From Pseudomonadales bacterium (GTDB lineage: Bacteria; Pseudomonadota; Gammaproteobacteria; Pseudomonadales; DT-91), in the NCBI GenBank assembly GCA_013215055.1, contig JABSRQ010000010.1:106155-170154 (forward strand): 64,000 nucleotides of DNA, given 5' to 3'. A program made the translations under genes and the position numbers. Shown in pieces: positions 48,585 to 58,044 of this stretch (its first letter is position 1; every line of letters begins with the position of its first letter). The notes under the pieces are model-generated. The model saw nothing but the letters and a program-made list of their open reading frames with translations, did not search any database and was not told the DNA's origin.

Positions 48585-48801
48585 AGTTTTACTGTGCAAG
48601 CAATATATCACTTCTCACAAGTACATACATAAAGCACAAGAAAATATATTTCCGATACAAACTCCCAATTCAGCATGGCGCTCTGTATAAAGAATAGAAA
48701 AATTCATCTCGTTCTATTTATTGTGCTATCTAAGCATGTTATAAACGTTGTTATTAAGTTGTAGCTCACAGCAGTAGTCAATAACTAGCCTTGGTCAACA
48801 C

Positions 48802-49560
48802 ATGAAAGTTTCAGTAATCACCCCTGTTTTGAATGGTGAAAAATTCATTCGTCAAACCGTTGATAGTATTATTAATCAGCAAGGTGATTTTGAACTTGAA
48901 TATATCGTTCGAGATGGCTGTTCAACAGACAATACTCTTGCCATACTCGCTGAATACGGTAATAAAATTACAGTTATCTCCAAAAAAGATGGATCTCCAC
49001 AAGAGGCTATTAATCAAGGCATGAAAATGGCTACAGGAGATATCAAGTGCTGGTTAAATGCTGATGACGTTTATCTAGACGGAACTCTGCAAGCAGTGGT
49101 ATCTGCCTTCAAAGAGAATCCAAACAAACATTGGCTATATGGCCGCTGTGATATTATCGACGAAAATAATCAAATCATTCGTAAACCCATCACTCTGTAC
49201 AAAAATCTAATTGGCTACTTCTACAGCAGAAATATTCTATTATGTGAAAACTACATTAATCAGCCTGCAACCTTTTGGAAATCGCAACTATGGGATAAAG
49301 CTAATCAATTGAATCCGAAGTATAAGGCTGCATGGGATTACGAATTGTGGATGAAAATGGCGCTAGAATCCAAAGCCATTCCTCTTAGAAGAACATTATC
49401 TAAATTTCGCAGGCATGATGAATCCATCAGTGAAAATCACTTTGTACAGCAGTTTTCCGAAGAACACGAAATTTCAGTAACTTATGGTAACTTCATTCAC
49501 AAAATCATTCATAAGCTGAATCAATTAAAAATCGTAGCTATTTACAAAATATTAAACTAA
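48802..49560 (+). CDS. Glycosyltransferase family 2
   Basis: 252-residue GT-A enzyme with SVITPVLNGEKFIRQTV, RDGCSTDNTL, CWLNADDVYL (DxD-type metal site) and WDYELWMKMALE, the pattern of WcaA-like O-antigen transferases. Donor and acceptor unknown. Preceded by 217 bases without genes in which I see no strong promoter. Its last nine bases overlap the end of the GtrA gene on the other strand. Confidence 0.86.
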   Translation: MKVSVITPVLNGEKFIRQTVDSIINQQGDFELEYIVRDGCSTDNTLAILAEYGNKITVISKKDGSPQEAINQGMKMATGDIKCWLNADDVYLDGTLQAVVSAFKENPNKHWLYGRCDIIDENNQIIRKPITLYKNLIGYFYSRNILLCENYINQPATFWKSQLWDKANQLNPKYKAAWDYELWMKMALESKAIPLRRTLSKFRRHDESISENHFVQQFSEEHEISVTYGNFIHKIIHKLNQLKIVAIYKILN

Positions 49561-49965
49561 TTTTTTATTAAATATAAAATGATGCATGATTAAAAAATTG
49601 ATTATGGCTGCTAAAACTGCAGAGAATAAGACCATGATGAAATAATGCAGCCCCAGCATATCCACGCCTATGTACAGTAATAGATTTGAACCTGCAAGCA
49701 GGCTGAGTTGTAAGGCTAAAAAGCTAGAGCCTTTTACAACATGGTCACCAGTATCATCCTTAAAGACTAATATTTTATTAATAAAAAACGAATAACAATA
49801 TGCCAATGCTACCGATAAGTTATTACTGATAATATAGTGAATGCCTTGATACTCAATAAAGTAATACATACTACCCCAGCAAATAACCGTCGTAGATAAT
49901 CCACCAACAATATAGCGTAACAACAACTTTAGAACTGGGTATTTCTCAATTAATTTATTTATCAT
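49552..49965 (-). CDS. GtrA-family membrane protein
   Basis: 137 residues with four helices, the GtrA fold (LLRYIVGGLSTTVICWG first helix, NNLSVALAYCYSFFINKILVFK second). GtrA proteins are thought to flip polyprenyl-phosphate sugars across the inner membrane. Together with the GtrB-like gene (52012) and the DUF2142 gene (50036) it could make a three-component side-chain system. Lies last in the minus-strand run. Confidence 0.85.
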   Translation of the reverse strand: MINKLIEKYPVLKLLLRYIVGGLSTTVICWGSMYYFIEYQGIHYIISNNLSVALAYCYSFFINKILVFKDDTGDHVVKGSSFLALQLSLLAGSNLLLYIGVDMLGLHYFIMVLFSAVLAAIINFLIMHHFIFNKKLV

Positions 49966-50035
49966 TATTTTACATATTCTTTAACATTCATATTTCTGTC
50001 ATTAGTATCATTCGATTTAATAACTCCACCATCAT

Positions 50036-51991
50036 CTACGCTAAATAGAATCTGACTAAGAGTAAGTTAATTGTTGAATAACTCATAAAAGCCACCCAGA
50101 TAATAAGAAGAAGATGAGAGATAACAATTTTTTCGTTGAATGGTGATTTTGTAGGCCCTGATAGTGAATAAGCTAATAATAAAAGAGGAATCGTGAAATA
50201 ACGCCCCTGCACCCCATCAATAAGAACTGCAGGGTGCTTAGTCCAGCCAGTTAACAATGCAATAAAAATTAGAGCAACACTTGCGCAGGCTACAAAAATC
50301 AAGCTTGCACTTACCATTTTTTGTCGTTTAATGTCTCTCCAGGATATCGAAAGTAAACTGGCTAACAATAGGAAACAAGCGGATACTTTGTAAAAATAAT
50401 CATCAAACTTCGTATCTAACCAGCCTAAATTACCAATAAATGAGCTCAAGTAAAATGAGCCAAAGGTACTGAATGTATTAGTCATCACATGAATAAAATC
50501 AGCCGGATTAATCAAATAATACACAGCTACTTCCCCTCTAGACAAGCCAACTCTCGATTCAATACCTGGTGAATGTACCCACCCTTGAGTAATCCACAAA
50601 AAGACTAAAAGGAATGAAATTACTAACATTAAAAAATCTACTTTTTTCTTGCTACGTATCGCCAACAAAACCGGAAGTAACATGATTGGTAACATATACA
50701 TTCTCGACGTTACAATAACCACAATTGCTACATTCATTAGAACCATTATAAGTAAGGGTACCTGACCAGGTTTTTCACTAGCTCGGACAAAAACACTACA
50801 AACAAGAAGCGACAATGCAACAGATACGGCATCTACGGTTGCAGAACTAAATTGGAATAGCATCATTGGAAGAAATAAAATGCTTAGTAACATCATATTA
50901 GGAGGCACCATGCTAAAGGCAACCAATATGAGTAAACAAACCGCCAATAAATTAAAAAATCTAGCCATCAGATATGACTCATGAATGCTTATATTTAATT
51001 CCTGGCCTAGCTTAAATGCCAATGCCTGAGGTATATAGATCGCAAACATATACGGCGCTGTCTCTTCATGATGTTGAAAATGTCTATTTTGAGACCAGCT
51101 TAAAGATTCTGCCCTTTGCATGTTTTCGGCTGTGATTTTTCTATCTTTCTTCCAAATTATGTTCCTGAAGCTTTCCTGATACTGCCATAACTGTGGGTCT
51201 ACATACCCCCCAACGACACCATCCTGCACTTCTAAATTCCACTGGCCCTGAGACAAATAATAGGCTCGATCAATATGAGCAAACTCGTCCGGTGATTGAT
51301 GAGAAGGGGTCATCGCCGAAATCATATTGCAGATAAAGAACAATATTAATACATAAAAGAGGTATTCTTTATAGCCAGGGAATAGCCAACCCTGGCCCTC
51401 TCTGTATTTTTTGATTAAACAAATGCCTGCTCCAAAAAAAGCAAAAATCAAAACAAAGGTTGTAAGCCATACATGATATTCCGTAAGGTATTCACCAAAC
51501 AATACTGATGTTTTGATTTCTAAATAAGGGTCTTCACCTTGAATACTTAACACTACTGCATCAAGAGTAGGAGTTTGCATCATCATGGATTGCACTGGAC
51601 GAATTATGTTCTTTAATTCATTAACAAAGAATACATGTGTAACATCACCACTTAGAATAGACAGAGAGTACAGTTTAACTTCGCCAAAAGGTAGAGACCC
51701 TGGGTCAAGCCTGAGATAGTTAGCGTGCTTAAACGGTATTTTGTATTTATGCCTCCCGGTATAGATATCAAATCTAGTACTACTCTCCTCTGAATATCTT
51801 CCATCAGTCGAGTAAAATAATTGCCCTACATCATCGGACGTCACTTCTAGGTCAAGGACCAGCTCACCAAAAGGAGCTGACCGCATTTGATATAAAGCCA
51901 ATGTAAAGATGCATACTAAACTACAAAGTAAAGCACAAAAAAGAGGCTTCTTGTAATTGTTAAACCACCATTTTAATGAAGTAATATTCAC
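50036..51991 (-). CDS. DUF2142 membrane protein, probable GT-C-type transferase
   Basis: 651 residues. An N-terminal helix (about 17-36), a periplasmic domain (about 40-165), then about ten helices. MTPSHQSPDEFAHIDRAYYLSQ, with its Asp-Glu pair in the first big periplasmic loop, is the hallmark of DUF2142 and fits a GT-C active site. Likely transfers a polyprenyl-linked sugar to the periplasmic face of a growing or finished glycan. 20 bases after the GtrB-like gene. Confidence 0.8.
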   Translation of the reverse strand: MNITSLKWWFNNYKKPLFCALLCSLVCIFTLALYQMRSAPFGELVLDLEVTSDDVGQLFYSTDGRYSEESSTRFDIYTGRHKYKIPFKHANYLRLDPGSLPFGEVKLYSLSILSGDVTHVFFVNELKNIIRPVQSMMMQTPTLDAVVLSIQGEDPYLEIKTSVLFGEYLTEYHVWLTTFVLIFAFFGAGICLIKKYREGQGWLFPGYKEYLFYVLILFFICNMISAMTPSHQSPDEFAHIDRAYYLSQGQWNLEVQDGVVGGYVDPQLWQYQESFRNIIWKKDRKITAENMQRAESLSWSQNRHFQHHEETAPYMFAIYIPQALAFKLGQELNISIHESYLMARFFNLLAVCLLILVAFSMVPPNMMLLSILFLPMMLFQFSSATVDAVSVALSLLVCSVFVRASEKPGQVPLLIMVLMNVAIVVIVTSRMYMLPIMLLPVLLAIRSKKKVDFLMLVISFLLVFLWITQGWVHSPGIESRVGLSRGEVAVYYLINPADFIHVMTNTFSTFGSFYLSSFIGNLGWLDTKFDDYFYKVSACFLLLASLLSISWRDIKRQKMVSASLIFVACASVALIFIALLTGWTKHPAVLIDGVQGRYFTIPLLLLAYSLSGPTKSPFNEKIVISHLLLIIWVAFMSYSTINLLLVRFYLA

Positions 51992-52011
51992 TGCTCTGCC
52001 TTAGAGTATAA

Positions 52012-52959
52012 TCAGTCAAATGTTTGTAAAGGAAGGACAGGAATATTCGTCACATCGTAATGTAAAGCATTTAAGAGCAACTGAAAGCCCATAATTAATG
52101 GAAGTGCGGCAATCATTATAGTTCCCGTAGGTGTTGCGATACTGGCTGAGGCCGATTCGATCCAACTGGAAACACCAAAGGATACACCGAAAATAACTAA
52201 AAGAGTCCCCAAAATTAACTCAATGCTTGCCACATTAAAGTCGCGGAGAAAATAGGTATAAAACACGCGCTTATGGAATGCCTTAATATACAAAGGTGTA
52301 AATTCAACAATTACTTTTTTGATATCAAGACTACTTTCTTCATCCTCATATTTAGCATCCATTGGGATATCTCTTACAACTGCACGGACAGTTCCTAAAC
52401 GAAACAACATGTCGCTTTCAAAAAAATATCTTTGGCTAATCTTATCCATTGGTAATTGCTGTAAAGCTGATCGATGAATAGCAGTATAACCATTTGTCGG
52501 ATCCATCACTTTCCAGTAACCACTAGAAACTTTATTTACAAATGACAAAATTGCGTTTCCAGTTTTCCTCACTATAGGCATATCAATTAACGACTCTATT
52601 CGATTAAAGCGGTTTCCTTTTGTGTAGTCTACCTGACCATTTAATATCGGTTTAATAAAGCGAGGAATCAAAGCAGGATCCATTTGCCCATCGCCATCAA
52701 TTTTTATAATAATATCCATACCCGCCTGCAGGGCTTCAGTATAACCATGCATCACTGCCCCACCGACACCCGTATTTATTGCATTAAAAAGCACCTCAAC
52801 CCTGGAATCTTTATTCTCATCTAATACAAACTGTCCACTTTTATCGGGGCAGCAATCATCAACTACATAAATTTTATCAATTTCGCTACCAATTGAAGTA
52901 ATAACAGTCAAAATCTGTTTTTTGACTTTATAACAAGGAATAACCACTGCAACTTTCAT
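52012..52959 (-). CDS. GtrB-like polyprenyl-phosphate glycosyltransferase (GT2 with two C-terminal helices)
   Basis: 315 residues. GT-A domain in residues 1-215: VVIPCYKVKKQI, DDCCPDKSG, IIKIDGDGQMDPALIP (DxD) and NRFNR. Two membrane helices at about 240-300. This is the DPMS/GtrB layout, an enzyme that makes undecaprenyl-phosphate-sugar on the cytoplasmic side. Next to DUF2142 and GtrA genes. Preceded by 143 AT-rich bases with nothing recognisable. Confidence 0.86.
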   Translation of the reverse strand: MKVAVVIPCYKVKKQILTVITSIGSEIDKIYVVDDCCPDKSGQFVLDENKDSRVEVLFNAINTGVGGAVMHGYTEALQAGMDIIIKIDGDGQMDPALIPRFIKPILNGQVDYTKGNRFNRIESLIDMPIVRKTGNAILSFVNKVSSGYWKVMDPTNGYTAIHRSALQQLPMDKISQRYFFESDMLFRLGTVRAVVRDIPMDAKYEDEESSLDIKKVIVEFTPLYIKAFHKRVFYTYFLRDFNVASIELILGTLLVIFGVSFGVSSWIESASASIATPTGTIMIAALPLIMGFQLLLNALHYDVTNIPVLPLQTFD

Positions 52960-53102
52960 TTACTTTAACCCTTCTGACTGCTTATATTATCCCGTAGAAA
53001 CTCAAACATTTATGAAAACGAGGAGCTTATATATTAATCAGCTTATGCTACATAGTATTGTTCTTTAATGACTCGTTTTTCAAATCTCTACATACGCCCT
53101 AG

Positions 53103-55604
53103 CTAGTGCAAGAAGAAATTTGCTAACTCAGCAGCCTGGTCTTGGAAAGTATTTATATGTTCTTTTTGAAGATCAACACCCGAGGCATTGTTAAATTTAG
53201 AAGGAAGTAGATTCAACACCTCATTTACCGCAGTCCTTAAATATTCATAGTCATCACTTAAAGGAATCACGGTGCCATTTTCACCTGGAATTATATCTTC
53301 AACAACCCCTCCTGCATCAGTAGCGATAACCCAGACATTTCTTGCAATCGCTTCCCTAACGGTTAGACCAAAACTTTCTTTCCATTGGGTAGGAAATAAC
53401 AATACATCAATACTTTGAAAAAAATCATCCATTGTTTCCTGGGTATATGCTCCCACTATTTTGCAATTATCAATACCATCAAACATACCTTGACTAAAGG
53501 ATGAGTATCCTAAGTTTAAAGTATTATCTACAACTACTAATTCATAGTCATTTCTATTTAATGTTTTAAAAGCTTGTAAAATCAGATGAATCCCTTTTAT
53601 TTCAGTATTTCCACCCACATATCCGAATCTTATTTTTTTCGCTAATGTCTTCTTGATAATTTCTTTAGGGAATAAAATTCCATTTTTATTTATTTTAATA
53701 GTACAATTATTATCTACATTCTTTGCGTAAACTCCAGCAAAGTGTTTACTTGGAGATAAAAGGGTTTCAGCACCTAACAGTGCAGGGGTCAATCGCTTTG
53801 CTCTATAGCGATTAAGTTCAGAGTTAGAAACACAACTATCACAAACATTAAGATCTATCGTTTCCTGAGTACAGAACTTATTATTTTTATCAATAAGAAA
53901 TTGGCGCCCACATATCCACCAGGCGTCATGTAAAGTTATACAATAAGGAATTTTTAACTTTTGGCATATATCAATCATAGTCACCCCCATCCCTTGGATT
54001 GAGTGAAAATGTACTATATCTGGCTTAGTAGATGCTAACACCTCTAAAAAAGCATCATTGATATCTGGATTTTCGAAATCAGTAGAATCATTACTTCCTG
54101 ATGGCAAACTCACACCAAAAACCGGCGTGTTACCAACTTGATAACGACGTAATGAATATCCTGGTAAATCCGTTTGATGCAGTGACGTGAAAACAACAAC
54201 ATCTAAATCATCTCTTTCATTCAGTATCTGATTCACCTGTTCTGCTACAATAGTTGCACCGCCAAATGATTTCGGGCTATAAAAAATATTTACCGATAAT
54301 ATACGCTTCTTTTTACTGTTCACTAGAGATGGAGAAAAAAGAGAGGCTACCTGCTGATTTGCGATCTGTTGAGGTAAATAATCTCTCATAATAGTTTCAT
54401 AAGCCGAATTGGCTATGTTGCTTCTTAGTTCTTTACTCTGAATTAAACGAGTAAAAGCATTTATCCAATCACTTTCAGTATTACACAAGAAGCCATTTTC
54501 ACCTTCGTCTATTACTTGCTTAAAGGTCGATCTAGCAGAACATATTGACGGTAGCTTAACTGCTGAAGCTTCTAGATACTTAATATTACTTTTCCCTTCG
54601 TTAAAAATACTATCCTCTAAAGGCGCAATATTGATATCGCATTTTGCCAATAAACCAAGATATTCTTTATACGAACAAAAAGGAATTCGTTCTATTCTTT
54701 CCTGATATGTCTCAAATTCATCTGCCAAATTAAGTTTACCAATTAAACAAAATTCTACTTTGGGAAAGTTCTCTAATATATACAGGAGCGCAGTCTCTGC
54801 CTCTTTAAAATCCACATCATGTGTATCCGTTCCAGATCCATAAACAATCCGCACAGCGCCTGCTTGCTCTTTAACCTGTTCAGACAAGATCGTTTCTGCA
54901 ATCCTTAATGTCTGTTCATCCAATGCATTTTCAATTACATAAGCTTGTTTCACCCCTACACTCAGCATTTCATTAGCTAAACTGCTCGTTGATGCAATTG
55001 TTTTTCCACAAGCCAACATGGCAGTTTTATACAAATCTGCACCACTTAAAAGCATTGCGATTGTAGTTTTATCCAGTACGGATATATTTTTACTGACCTC
55101 TAAAACATCCCTTTTAAAAATTAAATCGTCCACTTCCCAATAAACATCTAACTTTAATCGCTTAGCTTCATTCACCAACTCTAAAACTTTTGCATGACCA
55201 GGTACTCGATAGAATATAACGGTTGTATGTGTTGATAAGGCACTGAAACAAGCAACTAAATCTGTCCAATCACATACCTTACACGGAATATCAATTAACC
55301 CTAGAAGCTCTTTTTTTTGATCTACTCTATATTTGGTGCACTGAGGTATACTTAATTCGGCAATGATTAATACACGGGGATCCAGAAACTCACCTACGTC
55401 ATGAAACACTTCAGGAAGACTCAAGTTAGAAATGTCATTTGCTTTACTATGAAGTTTTATTTTTTGAAACAGTTTATTAAATTGAAGAGAAATGCCCTCT
55501 CTTTTAACCTTTCTATAAACCAAATTAAAAACAGCAGCAATGCCCCCTCTTTTTTCAATGGCCTGAGTTATCAATAACATAAACAAACGTACACGTAACA
55601 GCAT
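53103..55604 (-). CDS. Two-domain glycosyltransferase (tandem GT-B modules)
   Basis: 833 residues. Residues about 70-430 form one GT-B-like module (RVLIIAELSIPQCTKYRVDQ, YWEVDDLIF, NALDEQTL, ISVLDKT..., LEASAVKLPSIC), and about 440-830 a second GT4 module (FYSPKSFGGATIVAEQV, HFHSIQGMGV, TLHDAWWICG, GYVGGNTEIKG, ESFGLTVREAIARNVWVIATD and GGVVEDI). The C-terminal one has the E-x7-E motif. Could make two successive linkages. Start at 55604 has two Met options close by. AT-rich. Confidence 0.82.
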   Translation of the reverse strand: MLLRVRLFMLLITQAIEKRGGIAAVFNLVYRKVKREGISLQFNKLFQKIKLHSKANDISNLSLPEVFHDVGEFLDPRVLIIAELSIPQCTKYRVDQKKELLGLIDIPCKVCDWTDLVACFSALSTHTTVIFYRVPGHAKVLELVNEAKRLKLDVYWEVDDLIFKRDVLEVSKNISVLDKTTIAMLLSGADLYKTAMLACGKTIASTSSLANEMLSVGVKQAYVIENALDEQTLRIAETILSEQVKEQAGAVRIVYGSGTDTHDVDFKEAETALLYILENFPKVEFCLIGKLNLADEFETYQERIERIPFCSYKEYLGLLAKCDINIAPLEDSIFNEGKSNIKYLEASAVKLPSICSARSTFKQVIDEGENGFLCNTESDWINAFTRLIQSKELRSNIANSAYETIMRDYLPQQIANQQVASLFSPSLVNSKKKRILSVNIFYSPKSFGGATIVAEQVNQILNERDDLDVVVFTSLHQTDLPGYSLRRYQVGNTPVFGVSLPSGSNDSTDFENPDINDAFLEVLASTKPDIVHFHSIQGMGVTMIDICQKLKIPYCITLHDAWWICGRQFLIDKNNKFCTQETIDLNVCDSCVSNSELNRYRAKRLTPALLGAETLLSPSKHFAGVYAKNVDNNCTIKINKNGILFPKEIIKKTLAKKIRFGYVGGNTEIKGIHLILQAFKTLNRNDYELVVVDNTLNLGYSSFSQGMFDGIDNCKIVGAYTQETMDDFFQSIDVLLFPTQWKESFGLTVREAIARNVWVIATDAGGVVEDIIPGENGTVIPLSDDYEYLRTAVNEVLNLLPSKFNNASGVDLQKEHINTFQDQAAELANFFLH

Positions 55605-55729
55605 TTTAATTCCAAATTAGAACGGCTCTTACGAATGAAAAGCCAATCAAGTCCCATATAATCCTAGGAGGGTTTATCATTTCAAATTAATTTCATTGAA
55701 GATAATGAAATATTTAGTAGATAGAACTC

Positions 55730-56644
55730 TTACTTTCGAGCACAGAAGATAAAACCTTTTAACTTATATATAGAGTCAATAATCTTAATAACTTTTCTCG
55801 ACTGAAACGTCTTCACTGATGCTTTTTCTTCGTCTAATTGCAATCTAGTTACATTTAAATTCGACCTAAGCTCTTTCATTTCTTCTTGCAGCATAGAGAT
55901 TTCTTTATTTCTTTTTTTCAACTCTGAATCAAAATCAGATATGATCTGACGGAAATCAACAAATTTATCTTCGAGTCGCATTCCTAAAGCTGAAAACACT
56001 TCTTCTACGACTAGCTGCTCTCCAGAAAACAAATCTTGCATCAATTTTGGCAATTCTTTGCCTACACCCAAAACACCAAGTCCGTGACTATGTTTGAAAA
56101 GTAGATGAGGGTATCTATTTTTTATCTCATCCCAAAGTTTCCACACACCAAATCCATGATCGTCCACACACACATCATGAAAAATAATTACTCCTTGATC
56201 AGACATCTTCGGCAACCAGGTCTCAAAATCTTCTTTTACAGCTTCATACGTATGTAAGCCATCTATATGTAAAAGATCAATACTGTTATTCTCAAAATCT
56301 TTCAGGGCATCAGAGAAATACATTCTTTTTAAAGTTGAAAAACTTTCGTAGTTCTCTTGGTTATGTTTGCTTACATAATCAAATACACTTTCAGTGTAAA
56401 GACCCGCATGCTCATCACCTTCCCATGTGTCTATGGCATAACAACAACAACTCCCATTCGCCTTAATCGCCTGACAAAACGAAAAATATGAATCACCGTT
56501 ATGTGAACCTAGTTCAACAAATACCTTGGGGTTTAAATTATCCACCAACCAAAAGGCAAAAGGGATATGCCCCACCCAAGATGATGGCAGTTTTAATGAC
56601 TTAGGCTCTGCTATTAGCGACCTATTTATATTAATTCCATTCAT
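55730..56644 (-). CDS. SAM-dependent methyltransferase with C-terminal coiled coil
   Basis: 304 residues. Residues 35-205 are a class I methyltransferase of the Methyltransf_24 type: KVFVELGSHNGDSYFSF (SAM loop), AIDTWEGDEHAG, LLHIDGLHTYEAVKEDF and VIIFHDV. Residues about 225-285 form a heptad-rich coiled coil (FDSELKKRNKEISMLQEEMK), followed by a basic end. Directly downstream of wzt (14 bases), so probably modifies the exported glycan. See the findings for a chain-length hypothesis. Confidence 0.83.
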   Translation of the reverse strand: MNGININRSLIAEPKSLKLPSSWVGHIPFAFWLVDNLNPKVFVELGSHNGDSYFSFCQAIKANGSCCCYAIDTWEGDEHAGLYTESVFDYVSKHNQENYESFSTLKRMYFSDALKDFENNSIDLLHIDGLHTYEAVKEDFETWLPKMSDQGVIIFHDVCVDDHGFGVWKLWDEIKNRYPHLLFKHSHGLGVLGVGKELPKLMQDLFSGEQLVVEEVFSALGMRLEDKFVDFRQIISDFDSELKKRNKEISMLQEEMKELRSNLNVTRLQLDEEKASVKTFQSRKVIKIIDSIYKLKGFIFCARK

Positions 56645-56658
56645 AAATTTTTATCAGC

Positions 56659-58044
56659 TTACGTTTTAATTCGAATATCTTTCATGGCAACACCCATTAA
56701 ACCATGACAGATGCTACTTGACTGAACTTTGAACATTAAAGCATCGTGTAACCATTCATGTTGCACATGATCTTCCTGAGTTCCCTCTGCGATAGAAATA
56801 GTAATACTGTAATCTCCATTAGGCATTCTTGGCATCCTAAATTCAAATTCCGCACAAAATGATGTATTTTTGTCTATCGAAATCACTTTATCCATATATG
56901 ATAGATAAGTATTATCACCAAAGACTACTTGCCCAAGCCTATCCTTTACTTGAAACCCAACGATTGGAGAAACCAATGATTGATGAACATCAACGTTTAC
57001 ACTTAATACAACAATTTCACCGCCAACGACCCAACTCAACCTCTTACCTTTTTCATTAGTAAATAATACTGAAGTAATGGTAGCGCCAGATTGTCCAAAT
57101 GAAGCTGATGACTCATTAAATTTAAAAATTTCAATGTCATTACGAAGGTTGCTATTATTTATAAACACTGCTCTTTGATCTACAATCTCATCCATTCTTG
57201 CAATATCTTTAATCTCTTTTTTATTTTCACTTTTAGGATTTTTTTGAGTTATTACTAATTCATTGGAATCATCTGTCTCATATAAGCCTTCTATATATTT
57301 TTCAGTCACGTCTTTGGCCGTGCCAATTTTTTTAATACAGCCATTATCTAACCAAATAGCACGTTCACAAAAACTTACAACTGAACTCGTATCATGGGAT
57401 ACAAAAAGTAACGTCCCGCGCTCTTTAAATGCACGTAAAAAACGCATACATTTTTGTGTGAAAAACACATCTCCCACAGCAAGAGCTTCATCAATTATCA
57501 ATATGTCAGCATCGACATGGGCAATCACCGAAAATGCAAGTCTGACATACATACCACTAGAGTAGGTTTTAACCGGCTGATTTAGACAATCGCCAATGTC
57601 CGCAAATGCAACTATTTCATCATAACGAGCATCAACCTGCTCATCCGTTAACCCTAAAATGGATGCGCTCATATAAATATTTTCACGCCCTGTAAATTCG
57701 GGGTTAAATCCGGCGCCTAATTCCAATAATGCAGCCACGCGTCCATTTACTTGAACGCTTCCAGAAGTAGCAGTGAGGGTATTACAAATAATTTGTAATA
57801 TTGTCGATTTTCCAGCGCCATTTCTGCCAATAATCCCAACAGACTCTCCTTTTTTAACTTCAAAACTCACATCTTTCAAAGACTGAAAAGCTCGGAAATA
57901 TTTTCGTTCAGGTAAGCCTAAGGACTTACGAATAGAAGGAAAAAGACTATTCTTTAATCTATCTATTGGTTTGTCATATATATTGTATATCTTAGAAATA
58001 TTATCAACTGAAATAGCTATTTCACCGGAATGATTAGAGGACAT
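56659..58044 (-). CDS. wzt: Polysaccharide ABC transporter ATP-binding protein Wzt with C-terminal domain
   Basis: 461 residues from the ATG at 58044 (AAGGA seven bases upstream). ABC domain: Walker A GRNGAGKST, signature-region TYSSGMYVRLAFSV, Walker B ILIIDEALAVGD and switch (FVSHD). Residues about 315-461 are a beta-sandwich extension like the carbohydrate-binding domain of O9a Wzt (GATITSVLFTNEKGKRLS, QVKDRLGQVVFGDNT, DYSITISIAEG) that recognises the finished chain end. Overlaps wzm by 11 bases. Confidence 0.93.
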   Translation of the reverse strand: MSSNHSGEIAISVDNISKIYNIYDKPIDRLKNSLFPSIRKSLGLPERKYFRAFQSLKDVSFEVKKGESVGIIGRNGAGKSTILQIICNTLTATSGSVQVNGRVAALLELGAGFNPEFTGRENIYMSASILGLTDEQVDARYDEIVAFADIGDCLNQPVKTYSSGMYVRLAFSVIAHVDADILIIDEALAVGDVFFTQKCMRFLRAFKERGTLLFVSHDTSSVVSFCERAIWLDNGCIKKIGTAKDVTEKYIEGLYETDDSNELVITQKNPKSENKKEIKDIARMDEIVDQRAVFINNSNLRNDIEIFKFNESSASFGQSGATITSVLFTNEKGKRLSWVVGGEIVVLSVNVDVHQSLVSPIVGFQVKDRLGQVVFGDNTYLSYMDKVISIDKNTSFCAEFEFRMPRMPNGDYSITISIAEGTQEDHVQHEWLHDALMFKVQSSSICHGLMGVAMKDIRIKT

